This document shows, piece after piece, positions 1 through 8,980 of a DNA stretch of 64,000 nucleotides (within the stretch, counting starts at the first letter, position 1; each line of letters opens with the position of its first letter). Source of the stretch: a bacterium 1xD8-48 (GTDB lineage: Bacteria > Bacillota > Clostridia > Lachnospirales > Lachnospiraceae). Location: assembly GCA_009917455.1 (NCBI GenBank), contig QZDS01000004.1, positions 124,001 to 188,000 of the forward strand, written 5' to 3'. The notes below the pieces were generated by a model. That model ran no database searches. It saw nothing but the letters and a program-made list of their open reading frames with translations, and was not told the DNA's origin. The position numbers and the translations under genes are program-made.

Positions 1-1
1 C

Positions 2-427
2 TATGCGCTTCTTCTGCTGGGGGAGGGCGGCGGCATGGAGGCGGCCGGAAATCAGGCAAAGGAACTTGGAATTTCGGATAAGGTTTTGTTCGCGGGAAAT
101 AAACGGAACGTTTACGATTATTATCAGGCCATGGATTACTTTGTGTATCCGTCCCGGTTCGAGGGACTTCCGGGGACTGTGGTGGAGGCCCAGACCTCGG
201 GGTTAAGATGCCTGATGTCGGACAGTATCTGTACGGAGGTTATGGCGACAGAGCTGGTACAGGCTATGAGCATTAAGGAGTCCCCCGAAAAGTGGGCGGA
301 ATATATTGTTGACACGCAGGAGTATGAAAGGGCGGGGCATAAGGAGCAGATGGAGAAAGCCGGGTTTGACGTGAAGGCTCAGGCGGAAATTATGACGGGA
401 TTTTACGAGACCGGAAGCTTTCAATAG
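2..427 (+). CDS. GT4 glycosyltransferase, C-terminal part (5' end outside window)
   Basis: The frame is open from the first base, so the gene begins upstream. The visible 141 codons are the C-terminal Rossmann half of a GT-B fold family 4 enzyme. They show a GEGG nucleotide-phosphate loop, a GISDKVLFAG strand, and the E-x7-E donor-binding signature in FEGLPGTVVEA. The wording of this half (PSRFEGLPGT, SGLRCLMSD) resembles EpsF-like enzymes of Firmicute exopolysaccharide clusters, which transfer a hexose from a nucleotide sugar to a lipid-linked acceptor in the cytoplasm. Acceptor and sugar cannot be read from this fragment. A second GT4 gene follows after 14 bases, so the two are probably co-transcribed. 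Confidence 0.9.
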   Translation, partial: YALLLLGEGGGMEAAGNQAKELGISDKVLFAGNKRNVYDYYQAMDYFVYPSRFEGLPGTVVEAQTSGLRCLMSDSICTEVMATELVQAMSIKESPEKWAEYIVDTQEYERAGHKEQMEKAGFDVKAQAEIMTGFYETGSFQ

Positions 428-441
428 CGGGACGCGTTTTT

Positions 442-1707
442 ATGAGAGAGAAAAACAAAACGGAGAATAAAAAAATCATGCTGATTACTCCCATGCTGCA
501 TCAGGGGGGCTTTGAACGAATCTGCGTTATGACGGCCAGAGCCCTTTCGCAGCGCCGGGATACAGAGGCGGTTATTGTGGTCTTTTCCATGGAGGATATT
601 GCCTTTGACATTTCCGGGCTTTCGGTGATTGATTTAAATCTGAAAGCAAAAGACGGCAGGCTTCGGAAGATTCTTAATATCATAAGACGAGGCATAAAAC
701 TGACCGCCCTTCAGAAAAAGCTGGGAACGGATATTTCCTACAGCTTCGGCACAACGGCCAATATCGCGAACTCTCTGAGCCGGGGGGCGAAAAGGAAAAT
801 TTCCGCCTGCCATTCCTTTGAGGAGATTCGGGGCGGGATTTACATGAAGCTTATCAGCCGCTGTACGGACAGGGTACTTTGCTGTTCAAAGAAGATGGCG
901 GATTTGGTACAGGAAAGCTATGGCTTTCCCAATGCAAAGGCATTGTGGAATCCCTGCGATATTCAGGGAATCCTTGCGCAAAGCCGCAAAGAGCCGGATA
1001 AGGATATTGGATTTTTCAGAGAAAACGGCAAAATTCTGGTGTCCATGGGCCGGGAGGACGATGTGAAGGGCTTCTGGCATCTTCTGAAAATTTACCGGCG
1101 GGTTTATGAGGAAGAAGAAAATGTCGGCCTTGCCGTTATCGGAGAGGGCGGTTTTGAGGAATACAGAAGGCTTGCAAAGGAGCTGGGAGTGGAAAAACGG
1201 GTGTTTTTTACAGGCCTTAAAAAGAATCCTTTCCCTTATCTCAGGGAGAGCGATATTTATCTTTTGACATCCTTAAGCGAGGGGCTTCCCAATGCGCTGG
1301 TGGAGGCGCTTGCCCTGTCCCTCCCGGTAGTGTCGGCTAATTGTCTGTCTGGGCCTGCGGAAATCCTTCATGGGGATTTCAGGGAGGCGGAAGCGCAGAA
1401 GGAGGTCTTTTTGGGGGACTATGGCATTCTTGTCCCGCCGCTTTCACCGGAGAAGGACTTGTCCGTGCGCTGGGAACCGGAGGGAGAGGCTCTCTGCGGG
1501 GAGGAGGCGGATAAATCATCTTGCCGCGGGGAAAAGAAGCGTATTGCGCTGGAGGAAGCGGAGGATAAGTTTGCGGGCGCGGTTCTGAGACTTTTGCAGG
1601 ATGAAGCTCTTTATAAAAGCTATCGGGACAAGGCTCCGGCAAGGGCCGGGGATTTTTCAACGGAAAATTATATGGAAGGCTTGCTTTCCTGTATGGAGAA
1701 AATGTAA
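442..1707 (+). CDS. GT4 family glycosyltransferase
   Basis: This 421-residue cytosolic GT-B enzyme has an N-terminal acceptor half that opens with a Gly-Gly loop (HQGGFERI, about residue 20) and a C-terminal donor half with SEGLPNALVEA (E-x7-E) followed by PVVSANCLSGPAEI. It should transfer a sugar from a nucleotide donor onto a growing lipid-linked oligosaccharide. Residues of about 335-370, after the usual GILVPP segment, form a Glu/Arg/Gly-rich insertion that family members normally lack. The start at 442 has only a weak ribosome site; Met13 (478) is an alternative. The stop codon abuts the ATG of the asparagine-synthetase gene at 1708, so the two are almost certainly translated together. 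The sugar is unknown. Confidence 0.88.
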   Translation: MREKNKTENKKIMLITPMLHQGGFERICVMTARALSQRRDTEAVIVVFSMEDIAFDISGLSVIDLNLKAKDGRLRKILNIIRRGIKLTALQKKLGTDISYSFGTTANIANSLSRGAKRKISACHSFEEIRGGIYMKLISRCTDRVLCCSKKMADLVQESYGFPNAKALWNPCDIQGILAQSRKEPDKDIGFFRENGKILVSMGREDDVKGFWHLLKIYRRVYEEEENVGLAVIGEGGFEEYRRLAKELGVEKRVFFTGLKKNPFPYLRESDIYLLTSLSEGLPNALVEALALSLPVVSANCLSGPAEILHGDFREAEAQKEVFLGDYGILVPPLSPEKDLSVRWEPEGEALCGEEADKSSCRGEKKRIALEEAEDKFAGAVLRLLQDEALYKSYRDKAPARAGDFSTENYMEGLLSCMEKM

Positions 1708-3582
1708 ATGTGCGGAATATGTGGATTTTTCAGTAAAAACCGGATAACGGAAGATGCGCTTACAGCGATGAACAACACCATGTATCACAGGGGACCGGAC
1801 GACGCGGGGGTAGAGCTTTATCCTGCCGAAGGAGGCTATACGGTGGGGCTTGCCCAGAGACGGCTTTCCATTTTCGACCTTTCGCCTCTGGGACATCAGC
1901 CCATGCATTCGCCGGACGGGAGAGTCAGTGTTGTTTATAACGGGGAAATCTACAATTTTAAGAAGCTGAAAGAGGAACTGTCGGATTATCCCTTTATATC
2001 CGCCTGCGATACGGAAGTGATTCTGTCGGCTTATCTGAAGTGGGGAATTGACGGTATAAAAAGGCTCAACGGAATGTTTGCCATGGGGATTTTTGACAGG
2101 CAGCGGCAAAAGCTTTATCTTGTCCGGGACAGGATGGGGAAAAAGCCGCTCTATTACTGGCTGAAGGACGGAAATCTGGTTTTTGCGTCGGAGTTAAAGC
2201 CGATTCTTAAGTGTCCCGGGTTTTCGGCCGGGATACGAAGGGAAGTCATTCCCCGTTTTCTTTACCAGCAGTATCTGTGCGAGCCCGATACCATTTTTGA
2301 GGACATCAAAAAGGTGCGTCCGGGGGAAGTTCTGGCCTTTTCGGAGGGAACGGTAAAGCAGTGGAAATACTGGGATTTAAGGGAAGTCAGAAGGGAAAAG
2401 AAAAAGCAGCCGGTAGAAAGCTACGGGCAGGCGAAGGAGGAGTTGAAGGAAATCTTAAGGGACGCGGTAGGGGAAAGAATGCTTGCGGACGTGCAGGTGG
2501 GAACCTTTTTGAGCGGCGGATATGATTCCACTCTCGTTACGGCTCTGGCCGCGTCACTGTCCGGCGAACCGGTAAAAACCTTTTCTGTCGGATTCCATGA
2601 AAAGCAGTACAACGAAGCCGGGTACGCAAAAGAGGTAGCTTCTTATCTCGGGTGCGACCATACGGAGATGTATATCGACGAAAAGGACATGTTTTCTCTG
2701 GTGGAAAGCATTCCGGCTTATTACGACGAGCCCTTTGCGGACAGTTCCCAGATTCCCTCCATGCTGGTGGCAGCCCTTGCAAAAGAAAAGGTAACGGTAG
2801 CATTATCCGGCGACGGCGGAGACGAGCTTTTCTGCGGCTATAATGTTTATGAGAAAGTGCGCCAGGCGCAGCTTCTCGACATTCCCGGCGGGGCGGCAAA
2901 GGCTGTGGGGGATATTTTGCACATTACGGATAAATATCCCTTTAAAATCCGCGTGATTGCGGGAAACAGAAATAAAGAGGCCAAGACCCAGTTTATTGCC
3001 GGAAACTATATCCGCCTTGCGGAAAGCATGGCGATGGCCGGGGCGGGGGAGAAGATACCCTGTTATTACGCAGGCGAAAGCGCTTATCAGGAAAAAAACT
3101 GGCAGGAGAGGCGGATGCTGCTGGATATGGAAACCTACCTGCCGGGGGATATTCTCTGTAAGGTGGACAGGGCTTCCATGAAATATTCATTGGAAACAAG
3201 ATGTCCTATACTGGACACCGCCGTGGTGGAATATTCTTTCCGTCTGCCCCACGAATATAAGTATAAAAAGGGAAATAAAAAGAGAATCTTAAAAGATATC
3301 ACCTGTGATTTTGTGCCGGGGGCGCTTTTGGAGAGGCCGAAAACCGGTTTTAGCGTGCCTTTGGACAAATGGCTCAGGGGGCCTTTAAAGGAACAGGTTT
3401 TATCCTATGGGAACAGAGATTTCCTGGCAAAGCAGGGGATTTTCCGGCCGGATTTTACGGCGGAATTTCTTGAAAAATATATGAAAACAGGCGATAAGGG
3501 CGCAGGAAGCGGGGAAAACTATTCCAGAATCCTTTGGGCGTTTTTTATTTTCCAGAAATGGTATGAAAGCTATATCCATTGA
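1708..3582 (+). CDS. asnB: Asparagine synthetase-like glutamine amidotransferase (AsnB family), copy 1
   Basis: At 624 residues it has the full class II architecture. MCGICGFF at the N terminus supplies the glutaminase nucleophile Cys2, RGPDD and NGEIYN follow, and the PP-loop ATP-pyrophosphatase motif is SGGYDS at residues 269-274, with a later SGDGGDELFCGY. The family makes asparagine from aspartate, glutamine and ATP. Homologues placed in surface-polysaccharide loci (for example WbtH of Francisella) are thought instead to amidate sugar carboxyl groups. Lying directly behind a GT4 gene with no gap, this copy may do that, but genuine asparagine synthesis cannot be excluded. A paralogue is at 5935 and a divergent one at 57804. 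Confidence 0.88.
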   Translation: MCGICGFFSKNRITEDALTAMNNTMYHRGPDDAGVELYPAEGGYTVGLAQRRLSIFDLSPLGHQPMHSPDGRVSVVYNGEIYNFKKLKEELSDYPFISACDTEVILSAYLKWGIDGIKRLNGMFAMGIFDRQRQKLYLVRDRMGKKPLYYWLKDGNLVFASELKPILKCPGFSAGIRREVIPRFLYQQYLCEPDTIFEDIKKVRPGEVLAFSEGTVKQWKYWDLREVRREKKKQPVESYGQAKEELKEILRDAVGERMLADVQVGTFLSGGYDSTLVTALAASLSGEPVKTFSVGFHEKQYNEAGYAKEVASYLGCDHTEMYIDEKDMFSLVESIPAYYDEPFADSSQIPSMLVAALAKEKVTVALSGDGGDELFCGYNVYEKVRQAQLLDIPGGAAKAVGDILHITDKYPFKIRVIAGNRNKEAKTQFIAGNYIRLAESMAMAGAGEKIPCYYAGESAYQEKNWQERRMLLDMETYLPGDILCKVDRASMKYSLETRCPILDTAVVEYSFRLPHEYKYKKGNKKRILKDITCDFVPGALLERPKTGFSVPLDKWLRGPLKEQVLSYGNRDFLAKQGIFRPDFTAEFLEKYMKTGDKGAGSGENYSRILWAFFIFQKWYESYIH

Positions 3583-3599
3583 GGAAACGGGGATAACAG

Positions 3600-4748
3600 A
3601 TGAAAAACAGAAAAATTTTATTTCATATCAACAGCCTTGGAAAGGGCGGCGCCGAGCGGGTACTCACTGTGCTGGCCGGATATTTTGCACAGGACGGTTA
3701 CAGGGTCAGCATTGTGACTCTCTGGCGGGCCGAGAACGAATATGAGGTTCCTGCCGGGGTAAAAAGGGTGAATCTTGGAGATGAGAAAGTTTCCGGGGGG
3801 AGACTGGCGCTGGCGGTAAGGCGATTTACAGGCTTGCGGGGACTTATCAAAAAAGAAAATCCCGATATTGTGATTTCTTTTTGTATGAAAGCAAATTTTC
3901 GAAGCGTGTTCAGTATGCTGGGAATGCGGATTCCTCTTCTGGTTTCCGTAAGGAGCGACCCGCAGATTGATTATGCCCCCCATAAGTTTTTGACAAAATG
4001 GATGGAGCGCAAGGCGGCGGGCTGTGTGTTCCAGACGAAGGATGCGCAGGCATTTTTTGGAGAAAGGCTTCGAAAAAAATCCCGGATTATATGGAATCCT
4101 ATAGATGAAAAGTACCTGCCGGAGAACAGGGAAAGCGCAAAAGGCGCACTGGCAGGCGGGTGCGCAGACAGGCAGGAAAGGGGCGGCGGTGCAGGGGATA
4201 TTTGTATTATCACCGTAGGTCGAATCACTTTCGAGAAAAACCAGCTTATGCTCCTTAAGGCCTTTGACAGAATAAAGGATAAATTTCCCTCCGCACGGGT
4301 GCGCGTTTACGGAGAGGGAATCGGCGGCGATGCGTGGAAGGAAATGGACGCCTATATCCGTCAGAATGGAATCGCTCACAGGGTGGAGTTCATGGGACCA
4401 AGCAGCAGCCTCGAAAAGGAAATCGTAAACGCGGCTCTGTTCGTGCTTCCGTCAAATTACGAGGGAATGTCAAACGCCCTGATGGAGGCTATGGTGATGG
4501 GGCTTCCGGTGATTGCCACGGATTGTCCCTGCGGCGGATGCGCCACGCTCATTAAGGAGGGGATTTCCGGTTTTCTGGTTCCCACAGGAGACGACGTGGC
4601 GCTGGCGGAGGCTATGGAGCGGGTGCTGTCGGATAAAAAACTGGCGGAGAAACTTTCAGAGAATGCGGGAAGGCTTTCGGAAAAAGTAAAGCCGCTGAAA
4701 ATTTATGAGGAATGGAGAAGCTACGCGGAGGAGCTTGCAGGAAATTAA
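3600..4748 (+). CDS. GT4 family glycosyltransferase
   Basis: The 382-residue GT-B enzyme has a KGGAER loop near residue 15 and YEGMSNALMEA (E-x7-E) with PVIATDCPCGG in the donor domain. This GGAER/DCPCGG subgroup is common in capsule and exopolysaccharide clusters, including GalNAc- and galactosyltransferase-like members, but the substrate cannot be assigned. Residues of about 174-200 are an Ala/Gly/Arg-rich insertion between the two Rossmann domains. It starts 17 bases after the asnB stop behind a GGGGAT ribosome site. The next gene (4777) is a close paralogue, so the pair looks like a tandem duplication that then diverged. Confidence 0.88.
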   Translation: MKNRKILFHINSLGKGGAERVLTVLAGYFAQDGYRVSIVTLWRAENEYEVPAGVKRVNLGDEKVSGGRLALAVRRFTGLRGLIKKENPDIVISFCMKANFRSVFSMLGMRIPLLVSVRSDPQIDYAPHKFLTKWMERKAAGCVFQTKDAQAFFGERLRKKSRIIWNPIDEKYLPENRESAKGALAGGCADRQERGGGAGDICIITVGRITFEKNQLMLLKAFDRIKDKFPSARVRVYGEGIGGDAWKEMDAYIRQNGIAHRVEFMGPSSSLEKEIVNAALFVLPSNYEGMSNALMEAMVMGLPVIATDCPCGGCATLIKEGISGFLVPTGDDVALAEAMERVLSDKKLAEKLSENAGRLSEKVKPLKIYEEWRSYAEELAGN

Positions 4749-4776
4749 GCAGACTGCAGAGCAAAAAGAGGAGCAA

Positions 4777-5895
4777 ATGGCAGAAAAGGCAGCAGAGCAG
4801 AAAAAAAAGACAATTGCACTGTATATCGGAAGCGTCAGTAAAGGCGGGGCCGAGAGGGTTATCATTAATCTTGCAGATTATTTTTACCGTCGGGGATATC
4901 GGGTGCTTTTGCTCACCGCCCGGGTGGACGAGGAAGAATACCCGATACCGGAGGGCGTAACCAGACTGATAACGGAGCCGGAGCCCGACCGGCTTACGGG
5001 TGGGCGCATTTCCAATTTTTCCGCCAGATTTTGCAGGCTGCGGGCGCTGTGGAAGCGGGAGCGGCCGGATATCATTCTTTCTTTTATCGGGAAAAATAAT
5101 ATGATGGCCATACTTACAACCTTTGGGCTTAAAATCCCGGTGGTGATTTCCGTGCGGGGAGAGCCCACGGAAGAATACTACAGCAAGTGGATGCGGCTTA
5201 TGGCAAAGAGCCTTTTTGCTCTGGCGGACGGCGTGGTACTTCAGACAGGAAGGAGCTATTCCTTTTTCCCGAAGGCGGTGAGAAAAAAGGCCGTGACGCT
5301 TCGGAATCCCGTCCGTTCCGTGTTCTTTCAGGAAAGATATGAGGGCGAGCGGGAGAAGACCATTGTAGCCGTGGGGCGTGTTGATGAAAATAAAAACCAT
5401 GAGATTTTGCTCAGGGCCTTTCGTAAAATTACCGGGGATTTCCCGGAATACCGGCTCATCATTTACGGCGAGGGACGGAAATGGAAGGAAATGCAGGAAT
5501 TGTCCGGGCAGCTTGGGCTGGGGGACAGGGTTTTGTGGCCGGGCAATGTGGACAATGTGGCGGAACGTATTTACAAGTCCCGGGTGTTTGTATTATCCTC
5601 CAACACGGAGGGAATGCCCAATACATTGATTGAAGCAATGCTTCTGGGGCTTACGGTAATCTCTACGGACTGTCCCTGCGGCGGCCCTGCGGAGCTGATT
5701 TCCCACGGGGTGAACGGCCTGCTTACGCCGGTGGGCAATATTGATAAAATGGAGGCGGCCCTGCGGGCGGTGCTTGAGGATTTGCCGTGGGCGGATAAGC
5801 TGGGGAGAGAAGCGGCAAAGCAGCAGGAGCTTTACAGGAGCGAGACGGTATATAGGAGCTGGGAGGATTATCTTGAAAGGGTAATGCGTTTGTAA
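4777..5895 (+). CDS. GT4 family glycosyltransferase, paralogue of the preceding gene
   Basis: I place the start at 4777, where an AGAGGAG site precedes the ATG. The longer frame from 4705 would overlap the upstream gene and adds 24 residues without family similarity. The 372-residue product has KGGAERVI near its N terminus, VISVRGEP in mid-protein, and NTEGMPNTLIEA (E-x7-E) plus STDCPCGGPAELI in the donor half. It shares this layout with 3600-4748. A cytosolic retaining glycosyltransferase acting on a lipid-linked intermediate is expected. It is followed after 39 bases by a second asnB-like gene, repeating the GT4-asnB order seen at 442-3582. Confidence 0.88.
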   Translation: MAEKAAEQKKKTIALYIGSVSKGGAERVIINLADYFYRRGYRVLLLTARVDEEEYPIPEGVTRLITEPEPDRLTGGRISNFSARFCRLRALWKRERPDIILSFIGKNNMMAILTTFGLKIPVVISVRGEPTEEYYSKWMRLMAKSLFALADGVVLQTGRSYSFFPKAVRKKAVTLRNPVRSVFFQERYEGEREKTIVAVGRVDENKNHEILLRAFRKITGDFPEYRLIIYGEGRKWKEMQELSGQLGLGDRVLWPGNVDNVAERIYKSRVFVLSSNTEGMPNTLIEAMLLGLTVISTDCPCGGPAELISHGVNGLLTPVGNIDKMEAALRAVLEDLPWADKLGREAAKQQELYRSETVYRSWEDYLERVMRL

Positions 5896-5934
5896 ACATA
5901 AAGCGCATGGCGGTGCGCGGAAACGGGGAAGATT

Positions 5935-7875
5935 ATGTGCGGGATAGCCGGATTTTGCAACTTTAAGGGAAACAAAGAGAGTAACATCGAGCGCATGAAG
6001 CGCAGAATTTATCACCGGGGACCGGACGCGGAGGGCGCCTATATCTCTGAGGACGGACAGGTGGTATTAGGCCACAGGCGGCTCGCAATTGTAGATTTGT
6101 CGGAAAACGGCGCTCAGCCCATGGCTTCCCACAGCGGCAGATTTGAGATTGTCTTTAACGGAGAAATCTACAATTACAGAAAGCTGGCGAACAGGCTTTT
6201 AAGGGAAAAGAAGACGGACGGCTTTCGGGGAACCTCGGATACGGAGGTTCTTTTGGAAGCTGTGGAGGCTTACGGGGTAAAGGAAGCGATTACCCTCTGC
6301 AAGGGGATGTTCGCCCTGGCTTTATATGACAAAAAGGAGCAGTATCTTTACCTTGTCAGAGACAGGATAGGGGAGAAGCCGCTGTATTACGGGCAGGTGG
6401 GGGAAAGCTTTGTCTTTGCTTCCAACGTAGGCGCAATCAGAGTCCTCGACGGCTTTCAAAATCCCATTAACAGGGAGGTTCTGGGGCTTTACTTTACCCA
6501 TGGCTATATCCCTGCGCCCTACTCGATTTATGAGGGGATTTATAAGCTGGAGCCGGGTACGATTTTGAAGGTCAGGCTGCCGTTTCATAACATAAAAAGC
6601 GCGGAGACGGAGGTTTACTGGTCGGTAAAGGAGGCTGCAAAACGCGGCCAGTCCAATCTCTTTACCGGCACAAGGCAGGAAGCGGCGGACGAGCTGGAGC
6701 GCCTTTTGAAGGAATCCATTTCCGAACAGATGATGGCGGACGTGCCGGTGGGCGCTTTTTTATCGGCGGGGATTGATTCCTCCACGGTAGTCGCCCTGAT
6801 GCAGTCCTTAAACCGGGGAAAGGTAAGGAGCTTTACCATCGGAATGGCGGAAAAGGACTACGACGAGGCGGTTTACGCGAAGGAAATTGCAAGGCATTTG
6901 GGCACGGAGCATACAGAGCTTTACATTACGGAGGAGGATGCCAAGGCGGTGATTCCGGAGCTGGCGGATATGTTCGGGGAGCCTTTTGCAGATTCCTCCC
7001 AGATTCCAACCTATCTGGTAAGTAAAATGACCAGAGAGCATGTGACAGTTTCATTAAGCGGGGACGGGGGAGACGAGCTTTTCTGCGGTTATACCTCCTA
7101 TGCCTCCGTGGAGCGCATCTGGAATAAAATGAAAGGGATTCCCTATTTTATCAGGAAGCCGGTCAGCGCTTTGGCGCTGCACAGCCCTCTTGCGGGGAAG
7201 CCCGTTTATCAGATAAAGGGAAAGCTGCTTGGCGCAAAGGGGCCGTCCGATTTATATATCTGTTCCTGTGAGTGCGAGCCCCTTGCCAGACAAATCAGCC
7301 TTGCCAGGGGGGAATGCAGCTACAAGTACAGCGAATATGAGCCGGATTATCTGGCAGAGCCCTGCCACAATATTATGCTCATGGACATGCTGATGTATCA
7401 TCCCGACGATATTCTGGTAAAGGTTGACAGAACGGCCATGGCGGTATCGCTGGAAACGAGAGTGCCCATGCTGGATAAGGATGTGGTGGAGTTTGCCTTT
7501 AGCCTTCCCGTCGATTATAAGAGAGTGTCTCCGTATGGGGCCGGAGAAGGTAAGGCTAAGGCGGGTCAGGAGTTTTTGGGAAAAACAGTGCTCCGGGAAG
7601 TGCTTTACCGTTATGTTCCAGGGGAAATAATGGAACGCCCCAAAAAGGGGTTCAGCGTTCCCGTGGAGAAATGGCTCCGCCAGCCTCTGCTCCGCAAGTG
7701 GGCGGAGGAGCTGCTGGATAGGGAAACCCTCAAAAAACAGGGGATTTTAGACGCCGATGTGGTCTGGCGGATTTGGAGCGACTTTATTGACAGGGGACAA
7801 TGGCGCATTCAAATCTGGTATATTTTGATGTTCCAGGAATGGGTGCGGCGGGAAAAAGCCTCTGGTCAGTTATAG
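5935..7875 (+). CDS. asnB: Asparagine synthetase-like glutamine amidotransferase (AsnB family), copy 2
   Basis: The 646-residue protein starts with MCGIAGFC (nucleophile Cys2) and carries RGPDAEG, NGEIYNY, and SGDGGDELFCGY. Its PP-loop reads SAGIDS (residues 277-282), so the second residue of the usual SGGxDS is Ala rather than Gly. A GGGGAAG ribosome site sits 4 bases before the ATG. The pathway is either asparagine formation or, given the setting, ATP- and glutamine-dependent amidation of a uronic-acid-type sugar. It shares order and motifs with copy 1 and presumably arose with the adjacent GT4 by duplication. Its last 10 bases overlap the end of the convergent gene on the other strand. Confidence 0.87.
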   Translation: MCGIAGFCNFKGNKESNIERMKRRIYHRGPDAEGAYISEDGQVVLGHRRLAIVDLSENGAQPMASHSGRFEIVFNGEIYNYRKLANRLLREKKTDGFRGTSDTEVLLEAVEAYGVKEAITLCKGMFALALYDKKEQYLYLVRDRIGEKPLYYGQVGESFVFASNVGAIRVLDGFQNPINREVLGLYFTHGYIPAPYSIYEGIYKLEPGTILKVRLPFHNIKSAETEVYWSVKEAAKRGQSNLFTGTRQEAADELERLLKESISEQMMADVPVGAFLSAGIDSSTVVALMQSLNRGKVRSFTIGMAEKDYDEAVYAKEIARHLGTEHTELYITEEDAKAVIPELADMFGEPFADSSQIPTYLVSKMTREHVTVSLSGDGGDELFCGYTSYASVERIWNKMKGIPYFIRKPVSALALHSPLAGKPVYQIKGKLLGAKGPSDLYICSCECEPLARQISLARGECSYKYSEYEPDYLAEPCHNIMLMDMLMYHPDDILVKVDRTAMAVSLETRVPMLDKDVVEFAFSLPVDYKRVSPYGAGEGKAKAGQEFLGKTVLREVLYRYVPGEIMERPKKGFSVPVEKWLRQPLLRKWAEELLDRETLKKQGILDADVVWRIWSDFIDRGQWRIQIWYILMFQEWVRREKASGQL

Positions 7876-8927
7876 ATACTGCCGTAATCAAAGTTTGTAT
7901 AAAATTCATACTCTGCCTCCAGCCTGTCCAGATAGTTTTCTTCTGTGACAAGCCCGGTACCGTCGGCAATCCAACCCAGAATCCGGGAATTGATTTCCGC
8001 GCTGTAGTGTCCGCTGTCACTGTAAAAATCAGGATTGCAGATGACGTCGTACTGGTCAAAAAAGTTGTAAAGTCTGACATTTGGGCAGGCAAGGAGCAGC
8101 TCCGTGGCAGCCCGCTCCGCCTGCGTCTGCCTGTAAATTGTGTTTTTGATGTTCAGAGAGTCCCAGTAGCAGATGCTGTAGGGGGAATAAAAAATATAAA
8201 AGGTGACGTGGGGATACCTGTTTACCAGCGAGGTCACGTTGGCGGTGATTGTCTTTGTGACGGCAGCCCTTTCCTGTTCGCCAAATTCCGTGGGTACATC
8301 TTTATTTACATTGTTTCTGTCATAGGACGACAAAATCTGGTCAAGGCCGGTTTCGGCCTGAAATGCAGAGTATTCGTCCATGGTAACGGAGGGCTCGTCC
8401 GAGAGCGTGCGCACGATATTGGGCAGTACATTGTGGTAAAAGACGGATTTATTAAATAAATAGGAAACGTCGTTAAAGGGGTTATCGTCATAAAGGTAGG
8501 TGGGATATTCCTCATACTGAGCCCAGTTGTAATCCCGAAGCAGGCCGTTATAATCCAGCGTCCACAAAACAGTGGAAACCTCCCCGTTGCGGGTAAGCGC
8601 TCTGTCAAGATTATCGGCAATTTCCTGATATCCTGCGCCTGAAAAAGCTTCCTTTACGGAATTTGTGCCGAAAAGAGCGTCCATTTCACTGGGCTTGAAG
8701 TTCTGGGCCATGGAGGTTCCGGTTATCAGGGCGTCAAAGTCAAAGTGCCTGGAAATCCCGTCGTTGGTGTACCGCTCGTCGTAGAGCTTGTAGGATAAAA
8801 AAGAAAGCGGGCCGTGATAATGAAAATAGGGATCCACAATTATCACGATAACGGCGGTAAGGCCAAGGAGGGCGGCCAGGACTGCCAGACATTTAAAAAA
8901 CCATTTTTTTGAATCCTTTTGCGTCAT
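7866..8927 (-). CDS. Membrane-anchored SGNH/AlgJ-DltD-like protein, partner of the MBOAT acyltransferase
   Basis: I start it at 8927 (353 residues), where GAGGAG lies 4 bases upstream. In-frame ATGs at 8945 and 8939 have poorer sites. One hydrophobic segment (about residues 10-32) should anchor the protein with its bulk outside the cell. GTSMAQN around Ser72 and DSGH (Asp304, His307) fit the Ser and Asp-x-x-His positions of SGNH esterases/transferases such as AlgJ, AlgX and DltD. Those proteins take acyl groups passed across the membrane by an MBOAT protein and place them on glycans or teichoic acids. The MBOAT gene is directly upstream in the same operon. The family match is by layout and motif, not a firm domain hit. 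Confidence 0.7.
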   Translation of the reverse strand: MTQKDSKKWFFKCLAVLAALLGLTAVIVIIVDPYFHYHGPLSFLSYKLYDERYTNDGISRHFDFDALITGTSMAQNFKPSEMDALFGTNSVKEAFSGAGYQEIADNLDRALTRNGEVSTVLWTLDYNGLLRDYNWAQYEEYPTYLYDDNPFNDVSYLFNKSVFYHNVLPNIVRTLSDEPSVTMDEYSAFQAETGLDQILSSYDRNNVNKDVPTEFGEQERAAVTKTITANVTSLVNRYPHVTFYIFYSPYSICYWDSLNIKNTIYRQTQAERAATELLLACPNVRLYNFFDQYDVICNPDFYSDSGHYSAEINSRILGWIADGTGLVTEENYLDRLEAEYEFYTNFDYGSIYN

Positions 8928-8980
8928 ATTTCTCCTCATTTCCATGCTGCAATCGGCAGATTTTGAAAGTTTTCCCTAAA

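Noticed and set aside
4705..4776. N-terminal extension of the GT4 gene at 4777
   Set aside because: The extra 24 residues overlap the previous gene, have no family similarity and lack a better ribosome site.
4612..5400. Minus-strand open frame of 262 codons across two GT4 genes
   Set aside because: It is antisense to motif-bearing GT4 sequences and has no domain pattern; the similar frames at 3618-4379 and 18421-19131 were dropped for the same reason.
7800..8459. Plus-strand open frame of 219 codons opposite the SGNH-like gene
   Set aside because: The minus-strand reading has a ribosome site, membrane anchor and SGNH motifs and fits the operon; the plus-strand product shows nothing.
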